In this document: in pieces, positions 6,550 to 7,637 of the stretch
Position numbering within the stretch: position 1 is the first letter of the stretch
Layout: each line of letters starts with the position of its first letter
Source: Bryobacterales bacterium
GTDB lineage: Bacteria > Acidobacteriota > Terriglobia > Bryobacterales > Bryobacteraceae
Assembly: GCA_003142355.1 (NCBI GenBank)
Contig: PLMF01000156.1
Coordinates: 1,024 to 8,660 of the forward strand
Direction: 5' to 3'
Length of the DNA stretch: 7,637 nucleotides
Notes under the pieces: generated by a model
What the model was told of the DNA's origin: nothing
What the model saw: the letters and a program-made list of their open reading frames with translations, nothing else
Databases searched by the model: none
Made by a program: the position numbers and the translations under genes

Positions 6550-7536
6550 GTGAAGAACCTTGCCATCATAGGGGGTGGAAGCTGGGGCACGGCCCTGGCG
6601 ATCATCCTGGCGCCCCGGTTCCCAAGCGTCCGCCTGTGGGTCTACGAAGCCGACCTCGCCGCGCGCATGAGGGAGACTCGCGAAAATGATGTCTACCTGC
6701 CAGGGTGCCGGTTGCCCAGCCACGTTGAGATCGTCAATCAGCTTGCCGCGGCGCTGGATGGCGCGGAGATCGTCCTGAGCGCGATACCGTCTCACCTGGT
6801 GCGAGGCATGTACCAGCAGATGCTCCCGTTTCTGGACGAATCCATGGTATTCGTCAGCGCCACCAAAGGGCTGGAGAACGGCACACTTCTACGAATGTCG
6901 GAGGTTATCCAAGAGGTTCTGCCAGCCCGCGTGGCGGTAATCTCCGGTCCAACCTTTGCTCTTGAGGTTGCACGGTTTGAGCCGACTGCCCTGGTGGTGG
7001 CTTCGACCGACGGCGCCCTGGCGGAGATCGTGCAGGGGGCCTTCTCGGGCCCCACTTTCCGTTTGTACGCCAATTCAGATCCTATAGGTGTAGAAATTGG
7101 GGGATCGGTCAAGAACGTAGTTGCCATCGGCGCCGGCGTGGTACACGGTCTGGGGCTTGGCCATAACGCCATGGCGGCGCTGATCACGCGCGGCCTGGCG
7201 GAAATCACAAGGCTGGCGGTGAAAATGGGAGGTGCGGCACAGACGCTGTCCGGCCTTGCGGGACTCGGTGATCTGGTGTTGACCTGCTCGGGCGATCTCA
7301 GCCGGAACCGCATGGTGGGGGTGGAATTGGCCCACGGCCGGAAGTTGGAAGAGATTGTCGGCTCCATGAAGATGGTTGCCGAAGGAGTGAAAACTACAAA
7401 TGCCGTATCACATCTCGCCAAGCGCCACTCGGTGGAAATGCCCATCTGCGAACAGATGCTCCAGATGCTGCAGTTTGGGATATCTCCGCGCGAGGCGATC
7501 CAGCGGCTGATGGACCGCTCGTTGAAGGGGGAGTAA
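6550..7536 (+). CDS. gpsA: Glycerol-3-phosphate dehydrogenase [NAD(P)+]
   Basis: A cytoplasmic enzyme of 328 residues that reduces dihydroxyacetone phosphate to sn-glycerol-3-phosphate, the substrate of PlsY. The dinucleotide-binding loop IIGGGSWGTALA lies at 6-17. VSATKGLE (102-109) contains K106. SGPTFALEVA (132-141) is the family's G-P-S/T-F-A-x-E-V motif. GGSVKNVVAIGAG (184-196) contains the catalytic Lys K188. GLAGLGDLVLTCSGDLSRN (235-253) and MVAEGVKTT (275-283) complete the C-terminal signature. I chose GTG at 6550 because VKNLAIIGGGSWG puts the nucleotide-binding strand at the very N-terminus, as in other GpsA proteins. An ATG at 6490 inside plsY would add 20 Gly/Arg-rich residues, ten of them encoded by the heptamer repeat. 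Probably cotranscribed with thpR and plsY. Confidence 0.95.
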   Translation: MKNLAIIGGGSWGTALAIILAPRFPSVRLWVYEADLAARMRETRENDVYLPGCRLPSHVEIVNQLAAALDGAEIVLSAIPSHLVRGMYQQMLPFLDESMVFVSATKGLENGTLLRMSEVIQEVLPARVAVISGPTFALEVARFEPTALVVASTDGALAEIVQGAFSGPTFRLYANSDPIGVEIGGSVKNVVAIGAGVVHGLGLGHNAMAALITRGLAEITRLAVKMGGAAQTLSGLAGLGDLVLTCSGDLSRNRMVGVELAHGRKLEEIVGSMKMVAEGVKTTNAVSHLAKRHSVEMPICEQMLQMLQFGISPREAIQRLMDRSLKGE

Positions 7537-7574
7537 GGCAGCTCGAATTATTCCCTTGGGGAACGCAACCTGGG

Positions 7575-7637
7575 ATGCCAGAACGGGTTAAGACCGATAT
7601 GGGAGGAGCCACAGCGGCTCTGGACTACGACGCTGAG
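7575..7637 (+). CDS. Possible start of an unidentified gene, cut by the window end
   Basis: From an ATG at 7575 the frame is open for 21 codons to the end of the window, with an alternative in-frame ATG at 7599. The visible peptide begins MPERVKTDMGGATAALDYDAE, which I do not recognise. Only GGG closely precedes the first ATG, so ribosome binding support is weak. It would start 38 bases after gpsA on the same strand, a plausible operon spacing. The call rests only on position and openness over a short distance and could be wrong. Confidence 0.3.
   Translation, partial: MPERVKTDMGGATAALDYDAE

Noticed and set aside
7551..7563. A small inverted repeat (TTCCC TTG GGGAA) after gpsA as a terminator.
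   Set aside because: The stem is only five base pairs and no T-run follows it, so it is not a convincing intrinsic terminator.
7606..7620. A GAGCC/GGCTC inverted repeat near the right edge.
   Set aside because: A five-base stem with a five-base loop is expected by chance at this GC content, and it lies within the possible next coding region.

Overview
This 7.6 kb window looks like a compact bacterial chromosome segment of roughly 60% GC or more. It holds eight well-supported genes, probably the first codons of a ninth, and very little non-coding DNA. The protein families (PlsY, GpsA, ThpR, a bacterial Mpg, Phd/YefM with a PIN toxin) place it in Bacteria. The high GC, the style of this toxin-antitoxin pair and the gene mix would fit a soil lineage such as Acidobacteriota, but that is a weak guess made without any search.

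Layout. Positions 1-211 hold no convincing gene. A strong palindrome (about 212-244) precedes a plus-strand type II toxin-antitoxin pair: a Phd/YefM-like antitoxin (269-496) and a VapC-like PIN toxin (493-870). A plus-strand gene with its own candidate promoter and a clear ribosome binding site follows (942-3782). It encodes a 946-residue patatin-like protein in which about nine or ten membrane segments lie between the nucleophile half and the Asp half of the lipase domain. It runs 41 bp tail-to-tail into galT, which is on the minus strand (3742-4758). Upstream of galT on the same strand is mpg, a 3-methyladenine DNA glycosylase (4770-5339). Only 22 bp separate the mpg start from the divergent plus-strand run thpR (5362-5913), plsY (5910-6515) and gpsA (6550-7536).

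How the genes work together. GpsA makes sn-glycerol-3-phosphate and PlsY acylates it, so two consecutive steps of phospholipid synthesis are adjacent. ThpR, an RNA 2',3'-cyclic phosphodiesterase, is joined to plsY by a four-base ATGA overlap. GalT (galactose metabolism, Leloir pathway) and Mpg (base-excision repair) are linked by position only. The toxin-antitoxin pair is probably a self-regulated accessory module.

Most interesting points: the patatin-like enzyme interrupted by a polytopic membrane region; its proline-rich tail, which is the antisense reading of the conserved GalT C-terminus; a palindrome plus direct repeat in front of the antitoxin gene; and a perfect 4 x 7-bp G-rich tandem repeat immediately in front of the gpsA start. 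I saw no CRISPR array, insertion sequence, tRNA, rRNA or complete known defence operon.
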